A DNA stretch of 36,825 nt, taken from positions 1-36,825 of IMG/VR virus record IMGVR_UViG_3300032046_000100, one strand, 5' to 3'. Under the pieces are notes generated by a model, which saw nothing but the letters and a program-made list of their open reading frames with translations, searched no databases and was not told the DNA's origin. Below are positions 14,148-22,734 of the stretch, piece after piece. Source of the DNA: a virus. Each line of letters starts with the position of its first letter. Within the stretch, counting starts at the first letter, position 1. Both the position numbers and the translations under genes were made by a program.

Positions 14148-15368
14148 TTAAAAAGGTAAGATATTCATACGTTGTATATTAGCTAAACGAAGTTCGTGTA
14201 TGGCATCCAATGCACAATACCGTAACAACTTCTGTTTTCCCCCAGGAAGTTCTATAAACTCCTGGATTCTATTAATAGCATTAGCGTTGTTCTCCTCTTT
14301 AGACTTAAGATATGGAGATACTTCACTATCATAGTCTACTATCCCAAACTGTACGTAGGTCTGGAACTTTAGTCCCGTTACTCCCGACTTATTATCCAAG
14401 ACGTGCGTAGCTAACATAGTATCCCATACCCAGTTCTGTACTTCCGTTCTTAAACGAACTAACGTCCAAGAATGCTCGAACTTCATATTCTGGGCTATCT
14501 TACCTATCGCCTTATTGGCGAGTAGTTCTACAAAGGGTTGGCGTTCGGCTTTCGTATCGGGCATCATAAAGGCGTAGGCGTGATTTTCTTTATCGGCTAT
14601 CGCTGCGCATATAATACGATGTCCCGTAGCGTGGGGTTTTAATCCCGTCGTTTCGTAGTCAAACGCAAACTCATCTATCCCTACGATATTCGTTAGATGG
14701 TATAGGTCATCTATAATCTCTATGGTAGGCTCTACGTATTTGGGAAAAGGTTCTTTAGCTTTCTCAAAGGCTTGTTTTAAATCGTCCTTCCAAATCGTTT
14801 CTACATCAGCCGTATCGCTACGCTCGACATAGCTAGGATGAAAGGTAGGACAAAGCCAACATTCAAAATCCTGATCGGGAATGGCATACCCTCTCCACTT
14901 CGATATACCTCCCAAGTCTTTCTTCCATCGGTGTCCTATTAAGGAATACAAAGCGGAGTTCCCTAATATGATGATTACCTTTGGTTTATACTCCTTAATA
15001 TATTGTAGAGTAGTTTTACGACAGGATTCAATCTCAAAGTTACTAGGGCTACGGTTATCTCCATCCTCCGTTACGGGACGACAGTAGCAAGCGTTGATAT
15101 TAATACAATCCTCGAATAAATCTATTCCCAACTTCTTATAGGTATATTCCAATAACTTGCCCGTCTTTCCCTGAAAAGGTTTCCCTACTTTATCCTCTAC
15201 CTCGCCTGGGGCTTCCCCTATGTTCATAATCTTCTTCTTGAAATTCCCGAAAGGTTTCATACGGGGTGTATTTACATTCTTATACATTCCGCATGAAACA
15301 CAAGAATAACTCTTACCGTCGGGACGGGAAGCCATTTCTGTCTCCTTGGCAGTAAAGAATCCTTCCAT
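14148..15368 (-). CDS. uracil-DNA glycosylase (Fe-S type) fused to 3'-5' exonuclease
   Basis: 406 residues, two domains. Residues 1-200: family 4-like UDG with C23/C26, motif NIGEAPGEVEDKVGKPFQG (about 49-67), further cysteines in NACYCRP and ESC for a 4Fe-4S cluster, and FHPSY (about 176). Residues 225-400: DEDDy exonuclease with DEFAFDYETTGL (DxE), a middle KIAQNMKFEHSW (Asp position occupied by MKFE-type sequence), and RYCALDA (YxxxD). It would remove uracil or bind it while proofreading for the separate polymerase. The middle aspartate of the exonuclease deserves a check. Confidence 0.9.
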   Translation of the reverse strand: MEGFFTAKETEMASRPDGKSYSCVSCGMYKNVNTPRMKPFGNFKKKIMNIGEAPGEVEDKVGKPFQGKTGKLLEYTYKKLGIDLFEDCININACYCRPVTEDGDNRSPSNFEIESCRKTTLQYIKEYKPKVIIILGNSALYSLIGHRWKKDLGGISKWRGYAIPDQDFECWLCPTFHPSYVERSDTADVETIWKDDLKQAFEKAKEPFPKYVEPTIEIIDDLYHLTNIVGIDEFAFDYETTGLKPHATGHRIICAAIADKENHAYAFMMPDTKAERQPFVELLANKAIGKIAQNMKFEHSWTLVRLRTEVQNWVWDTMLATHVLDNKSGVTGLKFQTYVQFGIVDYDSEVSPYLKSKEENNANAINRIQEFIELPGGKQKLLRYCALDAIHELRLANIQRMNILPF

Positions 15369-15369
15369 A

Positions 15370-16422
15370 TTATTCCTTAGTTACTTTTAATACGCCTACT
15401 ATAAGCCAGTTATCTTTCTCCCACTTCAATCGGTTATCCGATATGGTAACGGTTTTATCCTTAGTGAATACTCCCTGAACTACTGAAGGGGAAGTAGTAA
15501 AGGAGAACGGTTTGCCAGAGTATTTGAAGCGTACACTTTCTTCAAACCGCCCTCCTGTTTCCAAGGTACTAGATACGGTGATCTGGTTCTCGGATATATC
15601 GAAACGAATAAACTCTTTGGATTCTATATCCCGTTGAGCGAATACGGATGCTCTATCAATAGCCTCGTCTAAAAGCTGAGGATCAGCTATGGATAAAACT
15701 TTTCCCTCCACGTTCTTCAAAGCCGATGTATCGGGGAATGGATCGGCGAATATACGACAGGATATAATAGCATCCCCAGCAGATTTAAAATGCATCCATC
15801 CGTGTCCCGTAGCTACCTGATTAGGTTTAAAGCGGATCAAGTCGGGAAGAGATGATAGGGGAATAAGAAACGTTTCCACTCCCATAGGATTAGCTAAAGC
15901 AAAGTACGCTAGACGATGCCCGTTAGAGGCTTCTATATAACCATCCTTATGTACATGAACGCAGGTAAGTACGGGTTGGTTAAATACCTGACGGGCTACG
16001 GACGGCTTTACAAATTCCAATCCTGCTATAAAATCTTCGGGTAAATTTACCCACTTACTTTTCTTAGCCAATTCTTCCTTTAAGGGAAGTTTCACCTCGC
16101 TTTGCAAAGTAAATCCAGCCTTTAGCCTTGTACCAGAGGTAAGTAGAACTTCATTCTCATTCACAGTCAACTCTACTTCGTCGGGATCATCTTTCGTACG
16201 GGCTTTAATCTTGGTTAGTAGAGCATACAATTCGTCTGCTTTAATGGCTCCTTCAATATCTAATCCCTCTATGGGATAGGATACGCTAATCTCATCGTTA
16301 TAGGTTACTACGCTACCTTTGATGAAGGCAAAGGCAGTAGCCTGTTCGATGAACTCTTTATTGGCTAAGCCTGGTTTAACGGCTTCCAATGCTTTTAATA
16401 ATACTTCTCTTTTAATTTTCAT
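15370..16422 (-). CDS. DnaN-like sliding clamp
   Basis: 350 residues, close to the usual 365 of bacterial beta clamps. Three-domain layout: about 1-115 (SYPIEGLDIEGAIKADELY, then VLLTSGTRLKAGFTL), about 120-240 (ASNGHRLAYFALA, the typical beta-clamp SDGHRLA-like turn), and about 245-350. A bacterial-type clamp rather than a T4 gp45 or PCNA type. It tethers the family A polymerase and is loaded by the ATPase at 11598-12509. One base from the UDG-exonuclease gene. Confidence 0.88.
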   Translation of the reverse strand: MKIKREVLLKALEAVKPGLANKEFIEQATAFAFIKGSVVTYNDEISVSYPIEGLDIEGAIKADELYALLTKIKARTKDDPDEVELTVNENEVLLTSGTRLKAGFTLQSEVKLPLKEELAKKSKWVNLPEDFIAGLEFVKPSVARQVFNQPVLTCVHVHKDGYIEASNGHRLAYFALANPMGVETFLIPLSSLPDLIRFKPNQVATGHGWMHFKSAGDAIISCRIFADPFPDTSALKNVEGKVLSIADPQLLDEAIDRASVFAQRDIESKEFIRFDISENQITVSSTLETGGRFEESVRFKYSGKPFSFTTSPSVVQGVFTKDKTVTISDNRLKWEKDNWLIVGVLKVTKE

Positions 16423-16431
16423 TTGATTAAT

Positions 16432-17211
16432 TTATTTTATCCAAGAATATAAAGGTATTTTCTCAATAGGGTTCATCTTATCTTTAAATCGTTCCAATCC
16501 TGGGCTATCCAATGTCCCTCCATCATTTACAAACTTACCTGACCGACGTATCTTTAAATCCGTATAGAATAGCCATCGTACGAACTCGTCCAAGAAAGGC
16601 TGATCTGTATTTACTATACATATCCGATAGTTTATATATTTCCAATTCTCGTCCCAAGCATTGATCGCCATTAATTCGCCTTCCTTATTATACAAAAACT
16701 TTCTAAATATATTTTTGTCATCCTCGAAATAAGCAAATCTTGCCAGGAGTTCTGGATCCAGTGCACTTCCACCCTTTCGTTCCAACCAATCGGCTATTAA
16801 CATTCCTGCGTCGGTGCCCGACGGGGGCGTATTTTCATACTTCCACCCAGGATTATTCTTGGACCACTTGCGACAATTCTTACGAAACACTTGCCAATGC
16901 TTCCCTGTCATATTTTGGAAACCGTTAGGATCAAATACGTACTGCCAATCTAGAAACGAATAATGCCCGTTCAATGAAACGGTATCGTTCTTAAACAAAG
17001 CCCATATACGCACGTCGGGATATTCCCCAGGATTCTCCATAGGTAAAGGAGGGAATAAGCACCAACGCTTATCCGTCAACCATATCCATCCCTTCTTCTC
17101 CTCAACACGAACATTGCTAAGTTGAAGATAGGGTTCACTCATAAAGAAATTAGGCTCTACCCCTAACTGTTCAGCCCTTATCAAATAGTGGTGTACGCTC
17201 CTCTTTTTCAT
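16432..17211 (-). CDS. GNAT/DUF2156-like acyltransferase
   Basis: 259 residues. HWQVFRKNCRKWSKNNPGW (about 103-121) and VNDGGTLDSPGLERFKDKMN (about 226-245) match the shape of DUF2156, the double-GNAT domain of phosphatidylglycerol lysyltransferases. Related GNATs transfer aminoacyl or acyl groups from tRNA or CoA. No membrane segments, so it is cytoplasmic. It lies at the downstream end of the radical-SAM cassette, between it and the clamp, and its ATG overlaps the 47-residue gene. The substrate is unknown; nucleic-acid modification is one possibility from context. Confidence 0.65.
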   Translation of the reverse strand: MKKRSVHHYLIRAEQLGVEPNFFMSEPYLQLSNVRVEEKKGWIWLTDKRWCLFPPLPMENPGEYPDVRIWALFKNDTVSLNGHYSFLDWQYVFDPNGFQNMTGKHWQVFRKNCRKWSKNNPGWKYENTPPSGTDAGMLIADWLERKGGSALDPELLARFAYFEDDKNIFRKFLYNKEGELMAINAWDENWKYINYRICIVNTDQPFLDEFVRWLFYTDLKIRRSGKFVNDGGTLDSPGLERFKDKMNPIEKIPLYSWIK

Positions 17212-17314
17212 TGGTAGTTGTTTTCTTCGGTCTAGTGTCGGGCATCTTTCCCTGTTTAATATGTGCTATGAGTTTCCTAGAAACCCCTCCAGCCTTACGA
17301 CTTTTACCTCCCAT
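17171..17314 (-). CDS. nested 47-residue basic protein
   Basis: Begins MGGKSRKAGGVSRKLIAHIK and ends RTPLFDKG. It starts inside the end of the upstream gene and ends 41 bases inside the GNAT gene. The start is preceded by AAGGAGGT, a complete Shine-Dalgarno sequence eight bases before the ATG, rare in this window. The GGKSRKxGGxSRKLI motif resembles a short conserved peptide I recall in other phages. A likely RNA- or DNA-binding peptide by charge. Confidence 0.65.
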   Translation of the reverse strand: MGGKSRKAGGVSRKLIAHIKQGKMPDTRPKKTTTNEKEERTPLFDKG

Positions 17315-18047
17315 TTTGTACCTCCTTGATTTTAATTATTTCATCATATAAACAACAAGCTATTATTCCTATCATATCCCGTTTATTCTTATCTATGCTA
17401 CGAACGGTTATAAAATCATCCTTTCCCCTAGCAGGGAACTGGAACTTAAGCGTATCTTGGAATTGGAATAGACTAGCAAAATCGTTAGTCTTAATCCCCA
17501 CAGGACCAAAAGCGGTTTTTAATTCGTTCTTAAAGAATCCTCCACCCTGTTCCTGTATCTCGATTAATCCGCCAGAATAGATATTCCTTTGAACCATCTT
17601 TAGGGTATCACCCTTTTCTCCTGAGAACTCGATATGACTTAAATCGGTATCCAATAGTGACAGCACGGTAGCATTTAATATTACATCGTTCTCTTCATCT
17701 AGAGGCTTTGCCGCATACGATTTAAACAACTCCTGTATCTGGTCGGGAGTATATTCTGCCCGTCCGCAACTCTTCTTACGGATAAACCCGTTCTGCTCGG
17801 TGACGAATACTATCCGTCCATTCTCTTCACTAAAGTCGTTGCTATCGTAATCGTCAGCCTTAAACGAAATAGGCTCGTTGAAAGGAGATTCGTGGGCACG
17901 TAATCTGAAACGAAGTAATACGGTATGATCGTAATTGAGTACAAATACCTCTCGCTTATCAGCATAGATAGTATTACGAAGCCCTCCACTCTGATCTAGG
18001 GCTACGGCTTGGGAAAAAATCTGTTCTATTTGTCCTGTTATTTTCAT
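17304..18047 (-). CDS. unknown protein, possible second clamp-like or OB protein
   Basis: 247 residues, mostly beta by appearance: EVFVLNYDHTVLLRFRLRAH, LLDTDLSHIEFSGEKGD, TLKFQFPARGKDDFITVRSI. Size and strand pattern recall two-domain processivity clamps (gp45, about 228 residues), but no specific motif supports it. It overlaps the radical-SAM gene by four bases, so it is translationally coupled to that cassette. Best kept as unknown. Confidence 0.65.
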   Translation of the reverse strand: MKITGQIEQIFSQAVALDQSGGLRNTIYADKREVFVLNYDHTVLLRFRLRAHESPFNEPISFKADDYDSNDFSEENGRIVFVTEQNGFIRKKSCGRAEYTPDQIQELFKSYAAKPLDEENDVILNATVLSLLDTDLSHIEFSGEKGDTLKMVQRNIYSGGLIEIQEQGGGFFKNELKTAFGPVGIKTNDFASLFQFQDTLKFQFPARGKDDFITVRSIDKNKRDMIGIIACCLYDEIIKIKEVQNGR

Positions 18048-19387
18048 ATCGTTGAATTTAATAATGTTTCTCTATAATCCGTTTCAGGGCTATACGTCCA
18101 TATATGCCCGTCGCTATCACTACCTACGGGTGTTAATCCTACCGCCCAGCGATGGCTGTACGCTACGTTACCTCCTAAGTTCCAAAGTAGTTTTACCTCC
18201 TGCTTTAGGGCTTCCGTAAGGAATCCTCCATGCTCGTCTACCCACTTAACGTAATCCGTCCAAGATGTATGCGTCGCTCCCCGTTCCTTAATGTACCGAG
18301 CAGCCATTACCGTACACCCGTAACTGAATCCTCCCTTAAACCAATCTCCTACTTCACAACATATGGACTGGTCGTTCGACGGTACGTTACCCAAGTCGAA
18401 AGTACTACAACTAAATCCATAGTCCCGAAATAGCTCCATAAACTTTCCTAGCAAGAGAGAGCCTAAAGGCTGACTATCACTACCCGCCATAAACAAGCGG
18501 TCATAATCGTACCCTGCGTTAATAAAGCTCTGTCGTATTCCCTGATTCTGAGCGGTATAGCTATAAGTATCAAAGGTAATATTCCGTACACCCGTCAACC
18601 ATACGTCATCCATGTACTTCGCTATCTCGTCTGGATCGTCGTTGAGTAGGAACAGATACGGTTCTATCCTAGCCACGACACGAACTCCTGCCGATACTAA
18701 CTCTGCCATAGCCTGAATCCTCTCTTCGTACGTAGGTGCTCCTGGTTCTAATGCCTTTAATATCTCGTTGCTACTACTAATCAGAGTGATATGTATAGCC
18801 GTCCCTCCCTTATTCTCCGACAAGGCTTTCAAGTACGATCTCGTCCCAGGCAGGGAAGCCTTACTGTTAATCATTACTGGATAATCTATTTCGGCTAAGT
18901 ACTCTAGCATAGCCAGACTTACCCCGTCCCGTCCCTCTTTCTTCAGGAAGTCCTCAAACCTTATTCCCATCCTTACAGGTATATCTAGGGCAAAAGCCTT
19001 ATCTATTCCCGTCAGCCGTTTCTTCTCTTCAAAGGGAAGTTCCCGATACGGGAGCATTTTATCTATCTCCCGTTTGTAGTAGTCTGGATTGCAGTGACGG
19101 AAACCCATCGTCTTACTATTATCAAAGAACGCCGTGTATAGAGAGGCTCGAAATGCATTTGCGTAGCAGTAGATACACGCAAACGGACAAACTAACCCGT
19201 CCCATACGTCCATATTAAAAGGCATAGGACACGCCGAAGCCCGAACTGATACCTCTAGGAATGAGTTAATCTCTTCGGTACTCAATAGCCGTTCCTGTTT
19301 ACGCCACTCGTTATGGACGATATTGAATTGGCTATAATTCCGCTTTCTTCCTTTTTCCCTTACTTGGTCTGTCTTTCGATTTGACGA
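18044..19387 (-). CDS. radical SAM protein, spore-photoproduct-lyase-like, copy 1
   Basis: 447 residues from the ATG at 19387; the frame is open to 19450 but that would overlap the preceding gene by over 100 bases. The radical-SAM cluster motif is CPFACIYCYANAF (CX3CX2C). Later come ALEPGAPTYEERIQAM and VARIEPYL, the typical second half of SplB/Rv2578c-like enzymes. A C-terminal SICCEVGDW then YGC adds three cysteines, possibly for an auxiliary cluster. Spore photoproduct lyase repairs thymine dimers; relatives act on other substrates. Paralogous to 19816-21009. Confidence 0.85.
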   Translation of the reverse strand, partial: SSNRKTDQVREKGRKRNYSQFNIVHNEWRKQERLLSTEEINSFLEVSVRASACPMPFNMDVWDGLVCPFACIYCYANAFRASLYTAFFDNSKTMGFRHCNPDYYKREIDKMLPYRELPFEEKKRLTGIDKAFALDIPVRMGIRFEDFLKKEGRDGVSLAMLEYLAEIDYPVMINSKASLPGTRSYLKALSENKGGTAIHITLISSSNEILKALEPGAPTYEERIQAMAELVSAGVRVVARIEPYLFLLNDDPDEIAKYMDDVWLTGVRNITFDTYSYTAQNQGIRQSFINAGYDYDRLFMAGSDSQPLGSLLLGKFMELFRDYGFSCSTFDLGNVPSNDQSICCEVGDWFKGGFSYGCTVMAARYIKERGATHTSWTDYVKWVDEHGGFLTEALKQEVKLLWNLGGNVAYSHRWAVGLTPVGSDSDGHIWTYSPETDYRETLLNSTI

Positions 19388-19808
19388 CATTAACTGCGTC
19401 ATGCGAGGCACGAGCCTTGCTACGATCTTTCTGAGTTCCCAATAATCCATTAGTTTTTTTCCTTCTGATTAATACTTTAGTTTTATACAATTCGTGCATC
19501 ATACGCCCTCCTGGAATAGTATCTACAAGATCAATTAGGCTGGGCATATCTTCCTCTTTAGAATCAGAGGGCTTTCCCATTAACATTTCTAACACTATGT
19601 TAGTATAGCATGGGGAATACCCTTTTTTCTTTTGATAGAAGAGTAGATCATCGTTCTTATCGAACAATTGGGTAGCTATTTGCAATCTGTCGTTAAATAC
19701 GACTGTCCAAGGATATTCGGGAGTATTCCCGTACATATCCCAAGAGGTAAAAGGTCTGAGCCTTTTCCTACATTCAGCATAGAATGCTTGTTGTTTACTT
19801 CCTGGCAT
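19332..19808 (-). CDS. unknown protein between the two radical-SAM genes
   Basis: 158 residues: AFYAECRKRLRPFTSWDMYG, then TVVFNDRLQIATQLF, SPCYTNIVLEMLMG, and a very basic C-terminal 40 residues (RRKKTNGLL, KSKDRPSKGKRKKAEL) likely to bind nucleic acid. No family recognised. Its end overlaps the downstream radical-SAM frame, suggesting coupled translation. The fixed position between two paralogous radical-SAM enzymes suggests it is part of the same system. Confidence 0.7.
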   Translation of the reverse strand: MPGSKQQAFYAECRKRLRPFTSWDMYGNTPEYPWTVVFNDRLQIATQLFDKNDDLLFYQKKKGYSPCYTNIVLEMLMGKPSDSKEEDMPSLIDLVDTIPGGRMMHELYKTKVLIRRKKTNGLLGTQKDRSKARASHDAVNVVKSKDRPSKGKRKKAEL

Positions 19809-19815
19809 GATTAGC

Positions 19816-21009
19816 TTAAAATAAAGTTGGTAAATCTACATCCACTTCTGGCGTAGGCTCGTCTTTACGAGCATATACATTAAATCCATTCTTACTTCCT
19901 ACTATCCGTATCTCAGGGCTTTGGGCAAGGGAAAAGTATTGTCCTCCTCCATTCCAAACCTCTTTCATACGCTTATAAGATTCAGGCTCTCGAAATTCGA
20001 TAGCCTCCATATCATCCCACTCTACAAATCCTTTCTGCCGTATGATCATACAAGCATGTTGGAAAGTAAATTCATATTTGGGAAATAGATTATCTACTCC
20101 GCAGCAAGATTCGTACGAATTATCAAAGGGAAAATTTACGAAGTCTGGCGTGGAGGCTTTTACTCCTCTATCCTTCATTAGATTAAAGAACTTCCTACCT
20201 ATGGGACGCCAATTATGATCTTGGTTTCCCTCCAACATCTTGCCGTAGTTATACCCGTGCTCCTCAAATTCCTTCCATGCTACCTTGGCGTTACTCGTAC
20301 GGTAATTATAAAAGCTAACATGCTTGGCTCCGTACTTCTTGGCGTTATCCGCAAACCCTTCTAAACAATCGTCCGAACTATTTATGCCGTATAGTATTGG
20401 TTCCCAACGAGCAGCCGTCCAAACGCCTTTCCTATTTAATTCCCCTATAAGTTGCCATCGCATAGAAGCAGGAGGTGCTCCTGGTTCTAATTTGTAATTC
20501 AAGGTATCTGTTCCTCCCATAACAGCGACTATTACCGCACAATTCAAATCCTTGATAATATCTAGATATTGCGACATCCCTATATAATGGGACTTAGTTT
20601 CAAATATAACGGGAACTTTGTACTCCCTAAATAACTCCAAGATAGGAACGACTTTGTTTGCTTGGAAATCCTCTACGCAAAATGTTTCTGCTTTGCTTCC
20701 CATGTTAAAAGGTAATCCTCTACGCAAACATAGAATAGTCCAATCGTTGGTAGCTTTATCCGAACCGTATGCACGATCAAATAACTTACGGTAAGTATCG
20801 GGATCAGCCGAACGAACTAAATCTCTAGTCCATCCTGTATAATACTTTTCATATAACTCTTGCTCCATCTCCCGACAGAAGCACCACCAACAGCCCATAC
20901 TACAACCCGAATATATATCTCCCCCAAATGCTTGAGGACAGCATAGGGAATCTCCCCGCCAGCCTGTAATACTTCCGAATTGTAATTTGGATATATCTTT
21001 TTTACTCAT
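19816..21009 (-). CDS. radical SAM protein, spore-photoproduct-lyase-like, copy 2
   Basis: 397 residues. Cluster motif GCSMGCWWCFC (CX3CX2C, plus an extra Cys), then KLEPGAPPASMRWQ and ARWEPILYGI matching the paralogue at 18044-19387. The C-terminal pair is ESCCGVDNLF with HAC 15-20 residues later, the same arrangement as in copy 1. LCCPQAF near the N-terminus adds two more cysteines. The shared extra cysteines imply a common auxiliary cluster or active site. It overlaps the glycosyltransferase-like gene by eight bases. Confidence 0.85.
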   Translation of the reverse strand: MSKKDISKLQFGSITGWRGDSLCCPQAFGGDIYSGCSMGCWWCFCREMEQELYEKYYTGWTRDLVRSADPDTYRKLFDRAYGSDKATNDWTILCLRRGLPFNMGSKAETFCVEDFQANKVVPILELFREYKVPVIFETKSHYIGMSQYLDIIKDLNCAVIVAVMGGTDTLNYKLEPGAPPASMRWQLIGELNRKGVWTAARWEPILYGINSSDDCLEGFADNAKKYGAKHVSFYNYRTSNAKVAWKEFEEHGYNYGKMLEGNQDHNWRPIGRKFFNLMKDRGVKASTPDFVNFPFDNSYESCCGVDNLFPKYEFTFQHACMIIRQKGFVEWDDMEAIEFREPESYKRMKEVWNGGGQYFSLAQSPEIRIVGSKNGFNVYARKDEPTPEVDVDLPTLF

Positions 21010-21895
21010 AAATAAGTTCTGTTAAAATGTTATAGGCTACATCACTCATTCGCTCTTTTGGAATTTGATTGCCAAATAACTCTGTAGAATAATTTTTGTT
21101 ATACCGTATGATAGGCTTTCCTTTGGCGTTTAAGCGAACGGATATCAAAGGATTAGTTTTTTCCATAAGTCGTGCACATTCCTGTTGCTTAGTAAAGTCC
21201 ATAGTTCCCCCGCATCCTGACGAAACAGTTCTACCTTTTACTGCCGTAACCATAACCGAATTATATCCACGATATTTAGCTTTGTAAACTAAATCCAAAT
21301 CGTCGAAATACCGTAGTTTGGGATTGGAACACCCAATCTCTTTTAAAACTCCCGTGTCCCACATAACAGCATTTCCGATCTGAGCGGTATTTATATACAT
21401 CGCATTAGGATGATTAAAACTCAGCATACCTCCCATAAACCCTGCGTTAATTGTAACACAACCTAGTTTAGGAAATACATGAAAAGCTTCAAATAGTGGG
21501 TCTATGGGAGTAAGTAATCGTACATCAGCATCAATACGAAATAGCCTTGGGGCGTAGTAAGTACCTATGCTTTGGAGTATATTTTCCTTACCCCCACAAC
21601 CTACATTTTCGTCTAGCTTAACATAAACGTAAGAGTCAAACATACGTAGACTATCCAATAGAGCAGGACTATCGTATGGAGATTTGTCGTTAATTAAAAC
21701 GAATAACCACTTTGAGCCTGTTCTATGCATATCACTACGAAGAGAATCCATAGAGATTAATATGTCATAAAATTGTTTCTCCAAGTTAATGGCTTTCTTT
21801 TCCCCAGTGGACTTAACTCGTACCCCTGAGAAATAGTAACCCCAACCGATTACACAATCATACTCTGGATATAATAATCTTTTTTCTACATACAT
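21002..21895 (-). CDS. GT-A glycosyltransferase-like protein
   Basis: 297 residues. NVGCGGKENILQ (about 78-89) and LFRIDADVRLL with a DxD motif (about 97-107) fit a GT-A nucleotide-sugar transferase. NAGFMGGMLSF and RYFDDLDLVYKAKYRGY (about 195-211) stand where the acceptor-side ED and helix lie in GT2-like enzymes. Cytoplasmic. Phage enzymes of this kind often glycosylate DNA bases, and the position inside a replication operon next to radical-SAM enzymes fits, but protein or cell-surface targets are not excluded. Confidence 0.75.
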   Translation of the reverse strand: MYVEKRLLYPEYDCVIGWGYYFSGVRVKSTGEKKAINLEKQFYDILISMDSLRSDMHRTGSKWLFVLINDKSPYDSPALLDSLRMFDSYVYVKLDENVGCGGKENILQSIGTYYAPRLFRIDADVRLLTPIDPLFEAFHVFPKLGCVTINAGFMGGMLSFNHPNAMYINTAQIGNAVMWDTGVLKEIGCSNPKLRYFDDLDLVYKAKYRGYNSVMVTAVKGRTVSSGCGGTMDFTKQQECARLMEKTNPLISVRLNAKGKPIIRYNKNYSTELFGNQIPKERMSDVAYNILTELIYE

Positions 21896-22734
21896 AATCC
21901 ACGATAAGCTAAAGGAAGTTCATAATTTTTGATAAGGTATAAAGGAACGGATATTGAATCGAAATCTGTACGGATATACTTCAAGTAAGGAATCGTTTGT
22001 GGATTGATTCCCATTAGCTTACAAGCAGCCACATCAACTTCCCACTGGTCTGTTCCTGAAATAAGTACCTGGGAGCGTACTCTATGCCCACATTGCTCGG
22101 CATATTCCGCTCCCTCGATACCATCCATAACTATAAAATTAACCATCTTGGAAGTTAATTGGTAGAGGTCTGCAAGTCTTTTATGTAGTATAGCTACATT
22201 GGCTCTGGGATGCATACTTCCCTTTTGAGCCATAGTACCCATCATATTTTTAATAGCACCAGTTATGCCTGCCATAGAGTGTACTTTCATCTTTGGTAAA
22301 TTGATTATTACTTCGCATTCCAATAAGTAATCTGAAAACTTAACGCCATACAGACTACGGTAATTATCCAAACGACGTAGGGAAAACTTATGAAAGTTCG
22401 CCCCGTCTTGTAAAGGTATAATTTCTACTTTAGGATACATCCAAGTAAGCATTTCATAATCGGTAGACTTCAGGGTTTTATCCCATTGGTCTTTAAACCC
22501 ACATTCCCCTACAACTACTCTATCCGCTCCTTCACTTAATACTTTTTGTACGATTAAAGAAGTTACCGCCACATGCGTAGTAGAGGGAAAGTCCCATGAG
22601 GAAAGGGGCGACACCAGGTTCGGTTTGATGAAGACTGATTTCCCCTTTACCTCAGGGAATCCATCCCAGAAATCGCTGGGAAGGGAATCGAAAGTTAGGG
22701 TAGCGTACCTATTATGTTTTGCTATGTGTATCAT
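21886..22734 (-). CDS. DUF362-domain protein
   Basis: 282 residues. VFIKPNLVSPLSSWDFPSTT near the start and LPKMKVHSMAGITGAIKNMM (about 147-166) are the hallmark strings of DUF362, followed by VMDGIEGAEYAEQCGHR. The ferredoxin half present in many DUF362 proteins is absent. DUF362 is usually next to Fe-S or radical enzymes in bacteria; its chemistry is not known to me. It overlaps the glycosyltransferase-like gene by ten bases, the first enzyme gene of the cassette in transcription order. Confidence 0.82.
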   Translation of the reverse strand: MIHIAKHNRYATLTFDSLPSDFWDGFPEVKGKSVFIKPNLVSPLSSWDFPSTTHVAVTSLIVQKVLSEGADRVVVGECGFKDQWDKTLKSTDYEMLTWMYPKVEIIPLQDGANFHKFSLRRLDNYRSLYGVKFSDYLLECEVIINLPKMKVHSMAGITGAIKNMMGTMAQKGSMHPRANVAILHKRLADLYQLTSKMVNFIVMDGIEGAEYAEQCGHRVRSQVLISGTDQWEVDVAACKLMGINPQTIPYLKYIRTDFDSISVPLYLIKNYELPLAYRGLCM

